DNA of 64,000 nucleotides from CAIUPE01 sp046092445 (lineage in GTDB: Bacteria; Pseudomonadota; Alphaproteobacteria; Rhizobiales; Beijerinckiaceae), in NCBI GenBank assembly GCA_046092445.1, contig JBJTDR010000040.1, positions 43,379 through 107,378 on the forward strand, written 5' to 3'. Shown here one piece after another: positions 34,619 to 43,245 of the stretch. The translations under genes were made by a program, and so were the position numbers. The notes below the pieces were generated by a model. It did no database searches. It saw only the letters and a list, made by a program, of their open reading frames with translations, and was not told the origin of the DNA. Every line of letters begins with the position of its first letter. Position 1 is the first letter of the stretch.

Positions 34619-36165
34619 GCGAGCGTCGACATGAGGCGGGGGAGGTCGTTCTCCGCCTTCAGGGCATCACAAAACGCTTCGGCGCGTTGACCGCCAATTC
34701 TGATATCAACCTCACCCTGAGACAGGGTGAGGTTTTAGCTTTGCTTGGCGAAAACGGCGCCGGAAAAACCACGCTGATGAATATTCTTTTCGGCCATTAT
34801 GTTGCCGATGAAGGCCGTGTCGAAGTATTTGGTCTGCCCCTGCCGTCCGGTAATCCGCGTGCGGCGCTTGCCGCCGGAATCGGTATGGTTCACCAGCACT
34901 TCACGCTGGCAGACAATCTGTCGGTGACGGATAATATCCGGCTCGGGACCGAGCCACTTTTTTCCCGTGGCCGAAGCCGGACATCGGTTCGGGAGCAAAT
35001 CGAACAGCTCTCGCGCGATTTCGGTCTCGCAGTTCACCCGGATGCCCGTGTTGGCAATCTCTCGGTCGGTGAACGCCAGCGCGTTGAAATTCTCAAAGCG
35101 CTCTATCGTAAGGCCCGCATCCTCATTCTCGACGAGCCGACAGCGGTTCTGACGCCTCAGGAGTCCGACGCTCTGTTCAAGACGTTGCGAAAAGCGACGG
35201 AGCTCGGCCTGTCGATCGTCTTCATCAGCCATAAACTGCATGAGGTAATGGCCATCGCTGGCCGCTGCATCGTATTGCGGCATGGTCGGGTTGTCGGCGA
35301 GGTGTTCACCGACGCGACAGACCGCGCGAAACTCGCCGCCATGATGGTCGGTGGCGAGGTTGCCATGCCGAAAGCCGAACCGCGCGAGGCGGGCCCCGTG
35401 CTTCTTCAGCTGGAGCAGGTGACGACGCCGGACAAAGGTGCATCACCCGGGCTGAAGCAGGTCAATCTGGCCCTGCGTCGCGGCCAGATCGTCGGTCTTG
35501 CGGGCGTGTCCGGCAATGGCCAGACCGCGATTGCCGATCTCGTCTCCGGCCTCGCCCGGCCTGCAAGCGGACGTCTGATCGTTTCGGATAAGCCGGTCGA
35601 TAAATGGTCGCCGCGTCAGGCCTTGGGGCATGGCATCGCCCGCATTCCGGAAGATCGCCACAAAACCGGAACGATTGCAGACTTTACTTTATCCGAAAAC
35701 GCCATTCTCGAACGCTACGCAAATCCGGAATTCAGCCGAGCCGGCTGGATGAACTGGCGCGCCGCCGAAGCCTTCGCCCGCAATATCATCGCGAAATACG
35801 ACGTCCGCTGCCCGGGCCCCGATAGTCGCATCCGGCTTCTGTCAGGCGGCAATATGCAGAAGCTCATTCTGGGGCGCGTGCTGGAACCAGTTCCGCAAAT
35901 CATTCTCGCAAACCAGCCGGTGCGCGGGCTCGATGTCGGCGCCATCGCCTATATCCACGCGCAATTGATCGCGGCACGCGATGCCGGTGCCGCCGTGCTC
36001 CTGATCTCGGAAGATCTGGACGAGATCACGAGCCTTGCCGACGTCATCCATGTGATTTCGGAAGGCCGCCTCAGTCCCGGCTTTCCGCGGTCGAGCAAAA
36101 CCCCCGCCGAACTCGGCCTCTGGATGGCAGGGCAGGGCTTTGAAAGGGTCGAGCATGCGGCTTGA
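34615..36165 (+). CDS. Nucleoside/nucleobase ABC transporter ATPase (two-domain)
   Basis: 516 residues with two ABC domains. The first has Walker A LGENGAGKTT and LSVGERQRVEILKALYR; the second has the degenerate GVSGNGQTA and LSGGNMQKLILGRVL. This is the RbsA-like layout that goes with BMP-type binding proteins. The GTG start overlaps the previous stop (GTGA), so translation is coupled. Confidence 0.92.
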   Translation: MSERRHEAGEVVLRLQGITKRFGALTANSDINLTLRQGEVLALLGENGAGKTTLMNILFGHYVADEGRVEVFGLPLPSGNPRAALAAGIGMVHQHFTLADNLSVTDNIRLGTEPLFSRGRSRTSVREQIEQLSRDFGLAVHPDARVGNLSVGERQRVEILKALYRKARILILDEPTAVLTPQESDALFKTLRKATELGLSIVFISHKLHEVMAIAGRCIVLRHGRVVGEVFTDATDRAKLAAMMVGGEVAMPKAEPREAGPVLLQLEQVTTPDKGASPGLKQVNLALRRGQIVGLAGVSGNGQTAIADLVSGLARPASGRLIVSDKPVDKWSPRQALGHGIARIPEDRHKTGTIADFTLSENAILERYANPEFSRAGWMNWRAAEAFARNIIAKYDVRCPGPDSRIRLLSGGNMQKLILGRVLEPVPQIILANQPVRGLDVGAIAYIHAQLIAARDAGAAVLLISEDLDEITSLADVIHVISEGRLSPGFPRSSKTPAELGLWMAGQGFERVEHAA

Positions 36166-37198
36166 ACCGATACCCAATCCCTCGCTTGCCCGCCGCATCG
36201 GCTTTCCTGCGGCAGCCTTGGCCGCCACGATTATAACCGCGTCGATCTTGGCGATGATTGCGGGTGCCGATCCGTTCAAAATCCTTGGCTTGATCGTGAA
36301 AGGAGCGGCGGGGTCAAAGTTTGCGGCGCTTGAAACGCTCAACCGAGCAACACCGCTGATTTTCACGGGCCTTGCCATCGCTGTCGCGTTCCGGGCGAAA
36401 CTCTGGAATATCGGCGCCGAGGCTCAGCTCTATGCCGGTGCAATCGTCGCCGTGCTTCTTGGCACCGGTGCAATCGGGGCGCCCTTTGTCTTGCCTGTGA
36501 CGGCGATAGCCGCCATGCTCGTGGGCGCGCTGGTGCTGCTGGGGCCTGTTCTCCTTAAAACCCGCCTCGGCGTTGACGAAGTCGTCACAACCTTGCTTTT
36601 GAATTTCATCATGCTCCTCTTCGTCAGCTATCTGCTGGAAGGTCCGCTCAAAGATCCGATGGGGATGGGGTGGCCTAAATCGACAGCGTTGGTGAAGGAG
36701 GCGAGACTGCCCCGCATTGTCGACGGACTTCGCCTGCATTGGGGCTTTGGTCTCGCCTTGATTGCGGCGTGTATCGTCTGGGTAATCCAGAAGCGGACCA
36801 CGCTGGGGTTCGAAATGCGGGCCGTGGGCGCCAATCAGGGTGCCGCGCGTTTCGCGGGGATGCCGGTCAACACCGTGCTGATCCAATCGGCACTTCTCTC
36901 CGGCGGGTTGGCAGCGCTTGCGGGTTGGTCGGAGGTCGCGGGTCTCAAAGGTCATCTCAGCCTCGATCTGTCCCCCGGCTTCGGCTATAGCGGCATTATC
37001 GTTGCCATGCTTGCCATGCTGAACGCGTTGGGCGTCATCATCGCCGCCCTGTTTGTTGCGGGCATCTTCGTCGGGTCCGACAGTATGAGCCGGGCCGCTG
37101 ACGTCCCGACCTATATCGCCGATATGCTTCTCGCACTGTCGCTCCTGTTCATGGTGTTGGCCGTTCTTTTGGCACGGTTCAGGGTGGTGCGCGGATGA
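36155..37198 (+). CDS. Nucleoside/nucleobase ABC transporter permease 1
   Basis: 347 residues, about nine helices, BPD_transp_2 type. ALIFTGLAIAVAFRAKLWNIGAEAQL-like wording (here TPLIFTGLAIAVAFRAKLWN) and GFEMRAVGANQGAARFAGM are standard for this group. ATG 36155 is preferred over a TTG five codons upstream. The gene begins inside the end of the ATPase gene. Confidence 0.9.
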   Translation: MRLEPIPNPSLARRIGFPAAALAATIITASILAMIAGADPFKILGLIVKGAAGSKFAALETLNRATPLIFTGLAIAVAFRAKLWNIGAEAQLYAGAIVAVLLGTGAIGAPFVLPVTAIAAMLVGALVLLGPVLLKTRLGVDEVVTTLLLNFIMLLFVSYLLEGPLKDPMGMGWPKSTALVKEARLPRIVDGLRLHWGFGLALIAACIVWVIQKRTTLGFEMRAVGANQGAARFAGMPVNTVLIQSALLSGGLAALAGWSEVAGLKGHLSLDLSPGFGYSGIIVAMLAMLNALGVIIAALFVAGIFVGSDSMSRAADVPTYIADMLLALSLLFMVLAVLLARFRVVRG

Positions 37199-38142
37199 GC
37201 GAACTGTTTGACATCCTCGTTTCCGCCGGGTTCTGGGCTGCCGTGATCCGCATCGCATCGCCGCTGATTTTTGCAACCATCGGTGAGCTCATCTGCGAGC
37301 GTGCCGGTGTCCTCAATCTCGGGATCGAGGGCATTATGGTCATCGGAGCCTTCACCGGCTGGCTGGCTGTCTATCAGGGAATGCCGCTTTGGGCCGGTGT
37401 CGGCGTGGCAATGGGAGCCGGCATGTTGTTTGGTCTTCTGCACGCCACATTGACGGTACCCTTCGGACTGTCCCAGCACGTTGTCGGGCTCGGAATTACG
37501 TTGCTGGCAACATCGACAAGCTCGTTTGCCTACCGGCTCGTTCTGCCCGAGGTGACAAGCCCGCCGAAAATCGAGCCGTTTCAACCACTCCCGATCCCCT
37601 TTCTCTCTGATATTCCGGTGCTCGGCGAGGCCTTGTTCTCGCAAACCGCGTTGACCTATCTCGCCTTTGCCGTCGCGATCCTTGTTGCATGGGTGCTGTT
37701 CCGAACGCCGCTCGGCCTCGCCGTGCGGGCCACGGGCGAAAACCCGTCAGCCGTCGAGGCGCAGGGACTGTCGGTCACCGGCATCCGGATGGGTGCCGTC
37801 ATCCTTGGATCAGGCTTGATGGCCGTCGGCGGTGCCTTTCTCACTTTATCCGCCTTCTCGTCATTTTACTTCGAGATGGTCAATGGTCGTGGCTGGATAT
37901 GCATCGCCTTGGTCGTGTTCGGCGCGTGGAGACCCGGCAAAGCCGTATTGGGCGCGATCCTGTTCGCCGCCTTCGATGCTTTGCAGATCAGGCTCCAGCA
38001 AACGCCGATTGGCGCGTTGCTGCCCTATCAGATATTCCTGATGGCACCCTATTTCATGTCAATTCTGGCCCTGATTCTGATGTCCCGCCGGGCAGAAGTG
38101 CCGGCGTCGCTGATGGTTCCCTACAACAAAGGAGAGCGTTGA
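37195..38142 (+). CDS. Nucleoside/nucleobase ABC transporter permease 2
   Basis: 315 residues with eight or nine helices. IRIASPLIFATIGELICERA near the start and the GLAVRATGENPSAVEAQGLSV-type loop are typical of the second permease in BMP systems. The start overlaps the first permease's stop, and its own stop overlaps the deaminase start, so all five genes are tightly coupled. Confidence 0.9.
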   Translation: MSELFDILVSAGFWAAVIRIASPLIFATIGELICERAGVLNLGIEGIMVIGAFTGWLAVYQGMPLWAGVGVAMGAGMLFGLLHATLTVPFGLSQHVVGLGITLLATSTSSFAYRLVLPEVTSPPKIEPFQPLPIPFLSDIPVLGEALFSQTALTYLAFAVAILVAWVLFRTPLGLAVRATGENPSAVEAQGLSVTGIRMGAVILGSGLMAVGGAFLTLSAFSSFYFEMVNGRGWICIALVVFGAWRPGKAVLGAILFAAFDALQIRLQQTPIGALLPYQIFLMAPYFMSILALILMSRRAEVPASLMVPYNKGER

Positions 38143-39416
38143 TGTTTGATCTTCTGGTCAAAGGCGGCACACTGCCGGACGGCTCAATCGCCGATATTGC
38201 AATTACGGGCGACAGGATCGCCGCCGTGGGCCAACTTGATGCCCCGGCTGTCCGGACCATTGATGCAAGCGGTGACTTGGTCAGCCCGCCCTTTGTCGAT
38301 CCGCATTTCCATATGGACGCAACCCTGTCCTATGGTCTGCCGCGCGTGAATGCCAGCGGCACGCTGATCGAGGGCATCAGCCTGTGGGGCGAATTGCGTG
38401 AAATCGCAACCGTCGACGAGATGGTCGAGCGCGCCGTGCGCTACTGCGACTGGGCAGCCTCCATGGGGCTTCTGGCGATCCGGACCCATGTCGACACAAC
38501 GCCCGAACATCTGCGTGGCGTTGACGCGATGCTCGAAGTAAAACGCCGCGTCGCCCCCTATCTCGAACTGCAATTGGTCGCTTTTCCGCAGGACGGGCTC
38601 TACCGCGCGAAGAATGGGCGGGAAAATCTCATTCGTGCGTTGGATCGCGGCGTCGATATTGTGGGCGGCATCCCGCATTTCGAGCGGACGATGGAGGAGG
38701 GGATGGAATCCGTCAAAGACGTCGCCCGTATCGCCGCCGACCGTGGGTTGATGCTCGATATCCACTGCGACGAAACCGATGACCCGATGAGCCGTCATGT
38801 CGAAACAATGGCGGCGGAAGTAACCCGCCACGGCCTCGGCGTGCGTGCGGCCGGCAGCCATCTCAGTTCAATGCACTCGATGGATAATTATTATGTCTCC
38901 AAGCTGCTGCCACTGATTGCTGAAAGTGAGATGACAGTAATCCCGAACCCGTTGATCAACATCACGCTTCAGGGACGGCACGACACCTACCCCAAGCGCC
39001 GCGGTCTCACCCGCGTCAAGGAGATGCAGGCACTCGGAATTACGGTGGGGTGGGGGCAGGATTGCGTCCTCGATCCTTGGTATTCTCTCGGAACGGGCGA
39101 CATGCTCGACGTCGCATTCATGGGCATGCACGTCGCGCAGATGACCCATCCGGCAGAAATGGCACGGTGTTTCGAGATGGTAACGCAAACCAACGCCCGC
39201 ATCATGAATCTCGAAGGCTATGGCCTGAAGGTTGGCGATCTCGCCTCGCTCGTCGTCATCGACGCCGATAACCCCACCGAGGCCCTCAGATTGCGTCCTG
39301 ATCGCCTCTTTGTCGTCTCCCGCGGAAAAGTCATTGTCGAGCGCGCACGCAATGATGCCCGTCTTTCCATAGCAGGGCGCCCGGGCAGTGTTCGGCGTCG
39401 GTTCGGGGGTAGCTAA
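38142..39416 (+). CDS. CodA-like amidohydrolase (cytosine/5-methylcytosine deaminase candidate)
   Basis: 424 residues from the ATG that overlaps the permease stop; the frame is open 450 bases further upstream only as a shadow. The metal and catalytic residues of E. coli cytosine deaminase are kept: H55 and H57 (PHFHMD), Q150 (FPQDG), H208 and E211 (HCDET), H240 (GSHLSSMHS), D307. The residue after this Asp is C308, where CodA has Asp314, and Q305 replaces a His. From memory, Cys or Ser at this place is seen in bacterial 5-methylcytosine deaminases. The importer upstream would supply the base. Confidence 0.88.
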   Translation: MFDLLVKGGTLPDGSIADIAITGDRIAAVGQLDAPAVRTIDASGDLVSPPFVDPHFHMDATLSYGLPRVNASGTLIEGISLWGELREIATVDEMVERAVRYCDWAASMGLLAIRTHVDTTPEHLRGVDAMLEVKRRVAPYLELQLVAFPQDGLYRAKNGRENLIRALDRGVDIVGGIPHFERTMEEGMESVKDVARIAADRGLMLDIHCDETDDPMSRHVETMAAEVTRHGLGVRAAGSHLSSMHSMDNYYVSKLLPLIAESEMTVIPNPLINITLQGRHDTYPKRRGLTRVKEMQALGITVGWGQDCVLDPWYSLGTGDMLDVAFMGMHVAQMTHPAEMARCFEMVTQTNARIMNLEGYGLKVGDLASLVVIDADNPTEALRLRPDRLFVVSRGKVIVERARNDARLSIAGRPGSVRRRFGGS

Positions 39417-39437
39417 CGGGGAAAACCGTTTCCCCGT
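39416..39437. terminator. Perfect hairpin between convergent stop codons
   Basis: ACGGGGAAA, loop ACCG, TTTCCCCGT: 9 pairs that exactly fill the space between the stop codon of the deaminase (+) and that of the metallopeptidase (-). There is no T-run, so it may act as a processing or exonuclease barrier for both messages more than as a true terminator. Confidence 0.55.
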
Positions 39438-39856
39438 CAATGCACAGTGCCGTCCGCCTCAGCCTCGATGGCTTCCATTTCCGCATCCGACAAGCCGAAA
39501 TGATGGCCGATTTCATGGACGAGGACATGCGTGATCACATGGCCGAGCGTTTCCTCGTGCTCCGCCCAGTAATCAAGGATCGGACGCCGGTAGAGCCACA
39601 CCGCATTCGGAATTTGCCCGGTCTCCGGCACCGCGCCCGCTTCCGTGAGTCCCATTCCCTGAAAGAGCCCGAGAATATCAAACGGCGTCTCGCATTCCAT
39701 TTCTTCCAGCACATCTTCCGCCGGAAAATCCTCGATCAGAATAACAAGGTCCTCGCAAAGCGCTCGAAATTCATCGGGCAGTCGCGCAAACGACTCCGCG
39801 GCCAGATCCTCGAAGGCAGCAAGATCGGGGGCAGTGAGAGTTCTGAAATTGGTCAT
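39437..39856 (-). CDS. Zincin-like metallopeptidase family protein
   Basis: 139 residues from the internal ATG at 39856; a longer frame crosses the upstream gene. The HExxH zinc motif is in HVLVHEIGHHFGLSD near residue 118, with a further Asp as third ligand, and PNAVWLYRRPILDYW precedes it. This is the minimal MTH138-like family, usually single-domain and of unknown substrate. Confidence 0.87.
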   Translation of the reverse strand: MTNFRTLTAPDLAAFEDLAAESFARLPDEFRALCEDLVILIEDFPAEDVLEEMECETPFDILGLFQGMGLTEAGAVPETGQIPNAVWLYRRPILDYWAEHEETLGHVITHVLVHEIGHHFGLSDAEMEAIEAEADGTVH

Positions 39857-39867
39857 TTTCGTCTGCC

Positions 39868-40104
39868 TCACCCCAAAATCTTTATCAGTAACGATCCCGC
39901 AAGAAACACGAAGAACACCGCACCCAACCCGCGGCCGATACGCTTCCCCCACATTTCGACCGGATCATCCGAGGGAGTATCAGCGCCCGACATATGCCTG
40001 GCCATGCGCGCAATGGCCGATGTGCCGAGCGTATCGCGGTCGGCGGCAAGGCGCGCAAGATCGCGCTGCGCCCGCTTCGATGCCTCGTTTGGCTCTACGA
40101 CCAC
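39868..40104 (-). CDS. Small membrane-anchored hypothetical protein
   Basis: 78 residues, starting with GTG and overlapping the leuC stop by 10 bases. The N-terminal half is charged (Arg/Asp-rich, helical), and the C-terminus is one hydrophobic helix (GLGAVFFVFLAGSLLIKIL). No family is recognised. The tight placement after leuC and 11 bases before the metallopeptidase start supports a real cotranscribed gene; a later ATG start is possible. Confidence 0.55.
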   Translation of the reverse strand: MVVEPNEASKRAQRDLARLAADRDTLGTSAIARMARHMSGADTPSDDPVEMWGKRIGRGLGAVFFVFLAGSLLIKILG

Positions 40105-41510
40105 GTTCTTACATCAACGAAATGGCCCGCAATCGCCGCCGCAGCCGCCATAACCGGCGATACCAGATGCGTGCGGCCCTTGAAGCCCTGACGGCCTTCG
40201 AAATTCCGGTTCGAGGTTGATGCGCAACGCTCGCCCGGAGCCAGCTTGTCCGCATTCATCGCCAGACACATCGAGCACCCTGGCTCGCGCCAGTCAAACC
40301 CTGCCGCCTTGAAAATCCTGTCGAGGCCTTCCTGCTCGGCCTGCTGCTTCACAAGGCCCGAACCCGGCACGATCATCGCCGACACGGTTGAGGCCACCTT
40401 CTTGCCTTCGACAGCCTTTGCCACGGCGCGCAAATCCTCGATACGACCATTCGTGCAGGAGCCGATAAACACCCGGTCGAGCCGGATATCTTCGATGCGC
40501 TCGCCGCCCTTCAGGCCCATATAATCGAGCGCGCGGGCAATCGCCGCCTTTTTCTGGTCGGAGTGGCCGTCTTCCGGACGCGGCACAACGCCCGTGATCG
40601 ACACGACATCCTCGGGACTAGTGCCCCAGGTCACAATCGGCGGCAATGCGGCGGAGTCGAGCCGGATTTCCCGGTCGAAATGCGCGCCTTCATCGGTCAC
40701 AAGCGTTTCCCAATAGGCCCGCGCCATGTCCCAAGCCATGCCCTTCGGCGCCTTCGGGCGTCCAATTAGATAGGCATAGGTCTTCTCGTCGGGCGCAACC
40801 AATCCGGCACGCGCCCCGCCTTCGATCGACATGTTGCAAACGGTCATGCGGCCTTCCATCGAGAGCGCGCTGATCGCCTCGCCGGCATATTCCATCACAT
40901 GGCCCGTGCCACCTGCGGTACCAATTTCGCCGATAATCGCGAGAATGATATCCTTCGCCGTCACGCCGTTCGGCAATTTTCCGTCCACCGTGATGCGCAT
41001 ATTCTTGGCCTTGGACTGGATCAACGTCTGAGTTGCAAGCACATGCTCCACCTCCGATGTGCCGATCCCGTGCGCCAGCGCGCCAAACGCACCATGCGTC
41101 GAGGTATGGCTGTCACCGCACACAATCGTCGTGCCCGGCAGCGTAAAGCCCTGCTCCGGCCCGATAATGTGGACAACGCCCTGTCGTTTATCCAATTCGT
41201 TGAAATATTCTATCCCGAATTCGCGGGCATTCTCCGCCAGAGCCGCCACTTGCGTTGCAGCTTCGGGGTCTGAAATGCCATGCGACCGGTCGGAGGTCGG
41301 TACATTATGGTCAACAACGGCCAGCGTCTTTTCCGGCGCGCGCACCCTGCGATTGGTCATCCGCAAGCCCTCAAAAGCCTGCGGGCTAGTCACCTCGTGC
41401 ACGAGATGCCGGTCAATATAGAGCAGGCAGGTGCCATCCGGTTGGGTATCGACAACATGGTCGTCCCAGATCTTGTCGTAAAGCGTGCGCGGAGCGGAGG
41501 AATTGGCCAT
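40095..41510 (-). CDS. leuC: 3-isopropylmalate dehydratase large subunit
   Basis: 471 residues. The three [4Fe-4S] cysteines are in IGSCTNGR and CSMCLAMN, and VCGDSHTSTHGAFGALAHGIGTSE is the aconitase-family signature. It isomerises 2- to 3-isopropylmalate with LeuD. The small subunit gene is not adjacent. Promoter signals must lie in the 90 bases between it and the rplS terminator. Confidence 0.97.
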   Translation of the reverse strand: MANSSAPRTLYDKIWDDHVVDTQPDGTCLLYIDRHLVHEVTSPQAFEGLRMTNRRVRAPEKTLAVVDHNVPTSDRSHGISDPEAATQVAALAENAREFGIEYFNELDKRQGVVHIIGPEQGFTLPGTTIVCGDSHTSTHGAFGALAHGIGTSEVEHVLATQTLIQSKAKNMRITVDGKLPNGVTAKDIILAIIGEIGTAGGTGHVMEYAGEAISALSMEGRMTVCNMSIEGGARAGLVAPDEKTYAYLIGRPKAPKGMAWDMARAYWETLVTDEGAHFDREIRLDSAALPPIVTWGTSPEDVVSITGVVPRPEDGHSDQKKAAIARALDYMGLKGGERIEDIRLDRVFIGSCTNGRIEDLRAVAKAVEGKKVASTVSAMIVPGSGLVKQQAEQEGLDRIFKAAGFDWREPGCSMCLAMNADKLAPGERCASTSNRNFEGRQGFKGRTHLVSPVMAAAAAIAGHFVDVRTWS

Positions 41511-41599
41511 GATGTCACCTTGAAACCTGTTGTCTCAGGGATATGCCATCGGTTATGATGGTTGTTCAATCAAAAATTCGATTTGATGCCGACAAAATA

Positions 41600-41627
41600 A
41601 AAAAGCGCGATCTGAGCCGCGCTTTTT
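41600..41627 (-). terminator. Terminator of rplS
   Basis: GCGCG at 41605-41609 and CGCGC at 41618-41622, flanked by AAAAA on one side and TTTTT on the other. It works in both directions but lies 34 bases after the rplS stop on the minus strand. Confidence 0.8.
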
Positions 41628-41661
41628 CTGCCGTCTAATCGGGGAGATTTGGGCCGGAAAA

Positions 41662-42045
41662 TCAGGCCTTGTCTTCGATCCCGTGTCCCGTCTTGCGCTC
41701 GACGATACGGGCCGATTTGCCGCGACGATCACGCAGATAATAGAGCTTTGCGCGCCGCACCTTGCCGCGACGGATCACTTTGATCGAGTCGATCATCGGC
41801 GAATACACCGGGAAAACGCGCTCGACGCCTTCGCCGTATGAAATCTTGCGAACGACGAAGTTCTCGTTGATGCCGCCGCCATTGCGCGCAATGCAAACGC
41901 CTTCATAAGCCTGAACGCGGCTGCGCTCGCCTTCGACTACCTTCACATTGACCTGAATCGTATCGCCGGGCTGAAAATCCGGAATCGGACGGATTGCTGC
42001 AAGTTTTTGAGCCTGTTCGTGCTCAAGCTGTTGAATAATATCCAT
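41662..42045 (-). CDS. rplS: 50S ribosomal protein L19
   Basis: 127 residues. PDFQPGDTIQVNVKVVEGERSRVQ, FVVRKISYGEGVERVFP and the basic RRGKVRRAKLYYLRDRRGKSARI block are diagnostic. A GGAGAAG site precedes the ATG. In many bacteria rplS ends the rpsP-rimM-trmD operon; here it is next to leuC and is divergent from a hydrolase, so it seems to be transcribed alone. Confidence 0.98.
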   Translation of the reverse strand: MDIIQQLEHEQAQKLAAIRPIPDFQPGDTIQVNVKVVEGERSRVQAYEGVCIARNGGGINENFVVRKISYGEGVERVFPVYSPMIDSIKVIRRGKVRRAKLYYLRDRRGKSARIVERKTGHGIEDKA

Positions 42046-42268
42046 GTTCTTCTCCTGCCGTTTGGCTCTTTCGGATCGGTGATCCTTGAACCAGCGTTTC
42101 GGCGCGCTGTTTTCAGTTGAAGGCGGGTTAGTACAGGATCATCGCCCGCTTGTCGACTCAACTCTCTGGAAAAACTTGCGCATGAAGTCCTTGCTTGAGC
42201 CGGTCTCTTCTCTATTGTTTGTACTGACCTGTGATTTTCTCAAACAACCCGACTCGACGGAGCCCAAA

Positions 42269-43231
42269 GTGCCACTTCACCCCGAAATTACCGCACTGAT
42301 CAAGCTTCAAGGCCAGTGGGTCGTTGATAACAAGGTTCCCCCACGTGCGGAACAAAGTTTTGCGGACATGCGCCGCTGGGGCAGGGCGCAATTGCCGCTG
42401 AAAAACACCATCGAAACCCGCGCAGGCGTCACCTTCGAGGATATCTCCCTTCCGGCGCGCGGCGGCGAACGCCGCGTCCGGGTCTATCGGCCCGATTCTG
42501 GCACGTCGCTGCCGACGATCATCTTCATCCATGGCGGCGGCTATGCCGTCGGCGGCATCGAGGATACCCATCACGAGACCTTGCGTCTGGCCGCGTCCAT
42601 TCCCGCCAATGTCGTCTCGATCAGCTATCGCCTTGCCCCCGAACATCCTTGGCCCGCAGGCATTGATGACTGCGAGGACATTCTCTCCGCCATCGCTGCG
42701 GGTGCCATTCCCGGCGTCGCGCGGGAGCGTATCGCGGTCGGCGGCATCAGTGCCGGGGCGGGTCTAGCGGTCGCGATGGCGCAGCGCGCTTTGGCCAAGG
42801 GCCGTTCCCCGATTGATCTCCTGATCCTGATGAGCCCCTGGCTCGATATGACTGGCACCCTCCCGTCGGTTGATGTTTTCGGCACCGGCTATTTCCTCGA
42901 AAAGCCGTCGCTTGCCAGCTTCACCAACGCCTATCTCGGCAGTGGCGTCGCGGCTGATCACTCCGAATTGTCACCGGCCCGCCACCCTGTTCCCGCACAT
43001 TGGCCGCAAACCATCCTGTTGAGCGCTGAGTGCGACCCGCTCGCCGATGATGCCGCCCTTTTCGCCCGCCGCCTTGCCGAAAGTGATATCGCCCACGCAT
43101 GGCGCGTCGCCCGCGGCATGACGCACGCATTTCACGCGTGGGTCGGTCAGGTTCCCGCAGCTAGTCCCGAAACCGACTGGATGGATGCCCGCATCCGCGC
43201 CTGGGCCGAAGGCCGCTCCGTCACCGAATAA
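42269..43231 (+). CDS. Alpha/beta hydrolase of the hormone-sensitive lipase family
   Basis: 320 residues from a GTG at 42269 with GGAG six bases ahead; an upstream ATG at 42182 would add 29 residues. The oxyanion motif HGGGYAVGG, the nucleophile in GGISAGAGLA (GxSxG), the acid in ECDPLADDA and His in MTHAFHAW form the catalytic set of family IV esterases. The natural substrate is unknown. It is followed after 14 bases by the sugar-acid dehydratase. Confidence 0.88.
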   Translation: MPLHPEITALIKLQGQWVVDNKVPPRAEQSFADMRRWGRAQLPLKNTIETRAGVTFEDISLPARGGERRVRVYRPDSGTSLPTIIFIHGGGYAVGGIEDTHHETLRLAASIPANVVSISYRLAPEHPWPAGIDDCEDILSAIAAGAIPGVARERIAVGGISAGAGLAVAMAQRALAKGRSPIDLLILMSPWLDMTGTLPSVDVFGTGYFLEKPSLASFTNAYLGSGVAADHSELSPARHPVPAHWPQTILLSAECDPLADDAALFARRLAESDIAHAWRVARGMTHAFHAWVGQVPAASPETDWMDARIRAWAEGRSVTE

Positions 43232-43245
43232 CAAGGGACAACACC

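Noticed and set aside
37689..38141. Extended N-terminus of the deaminase frame
   Set aside because: This part overlaps the permease gene and is Arg-rich shadow sequence. The ATG at 38142 overlaps the permease stop and starts exactly where CodA-like similarity begins.
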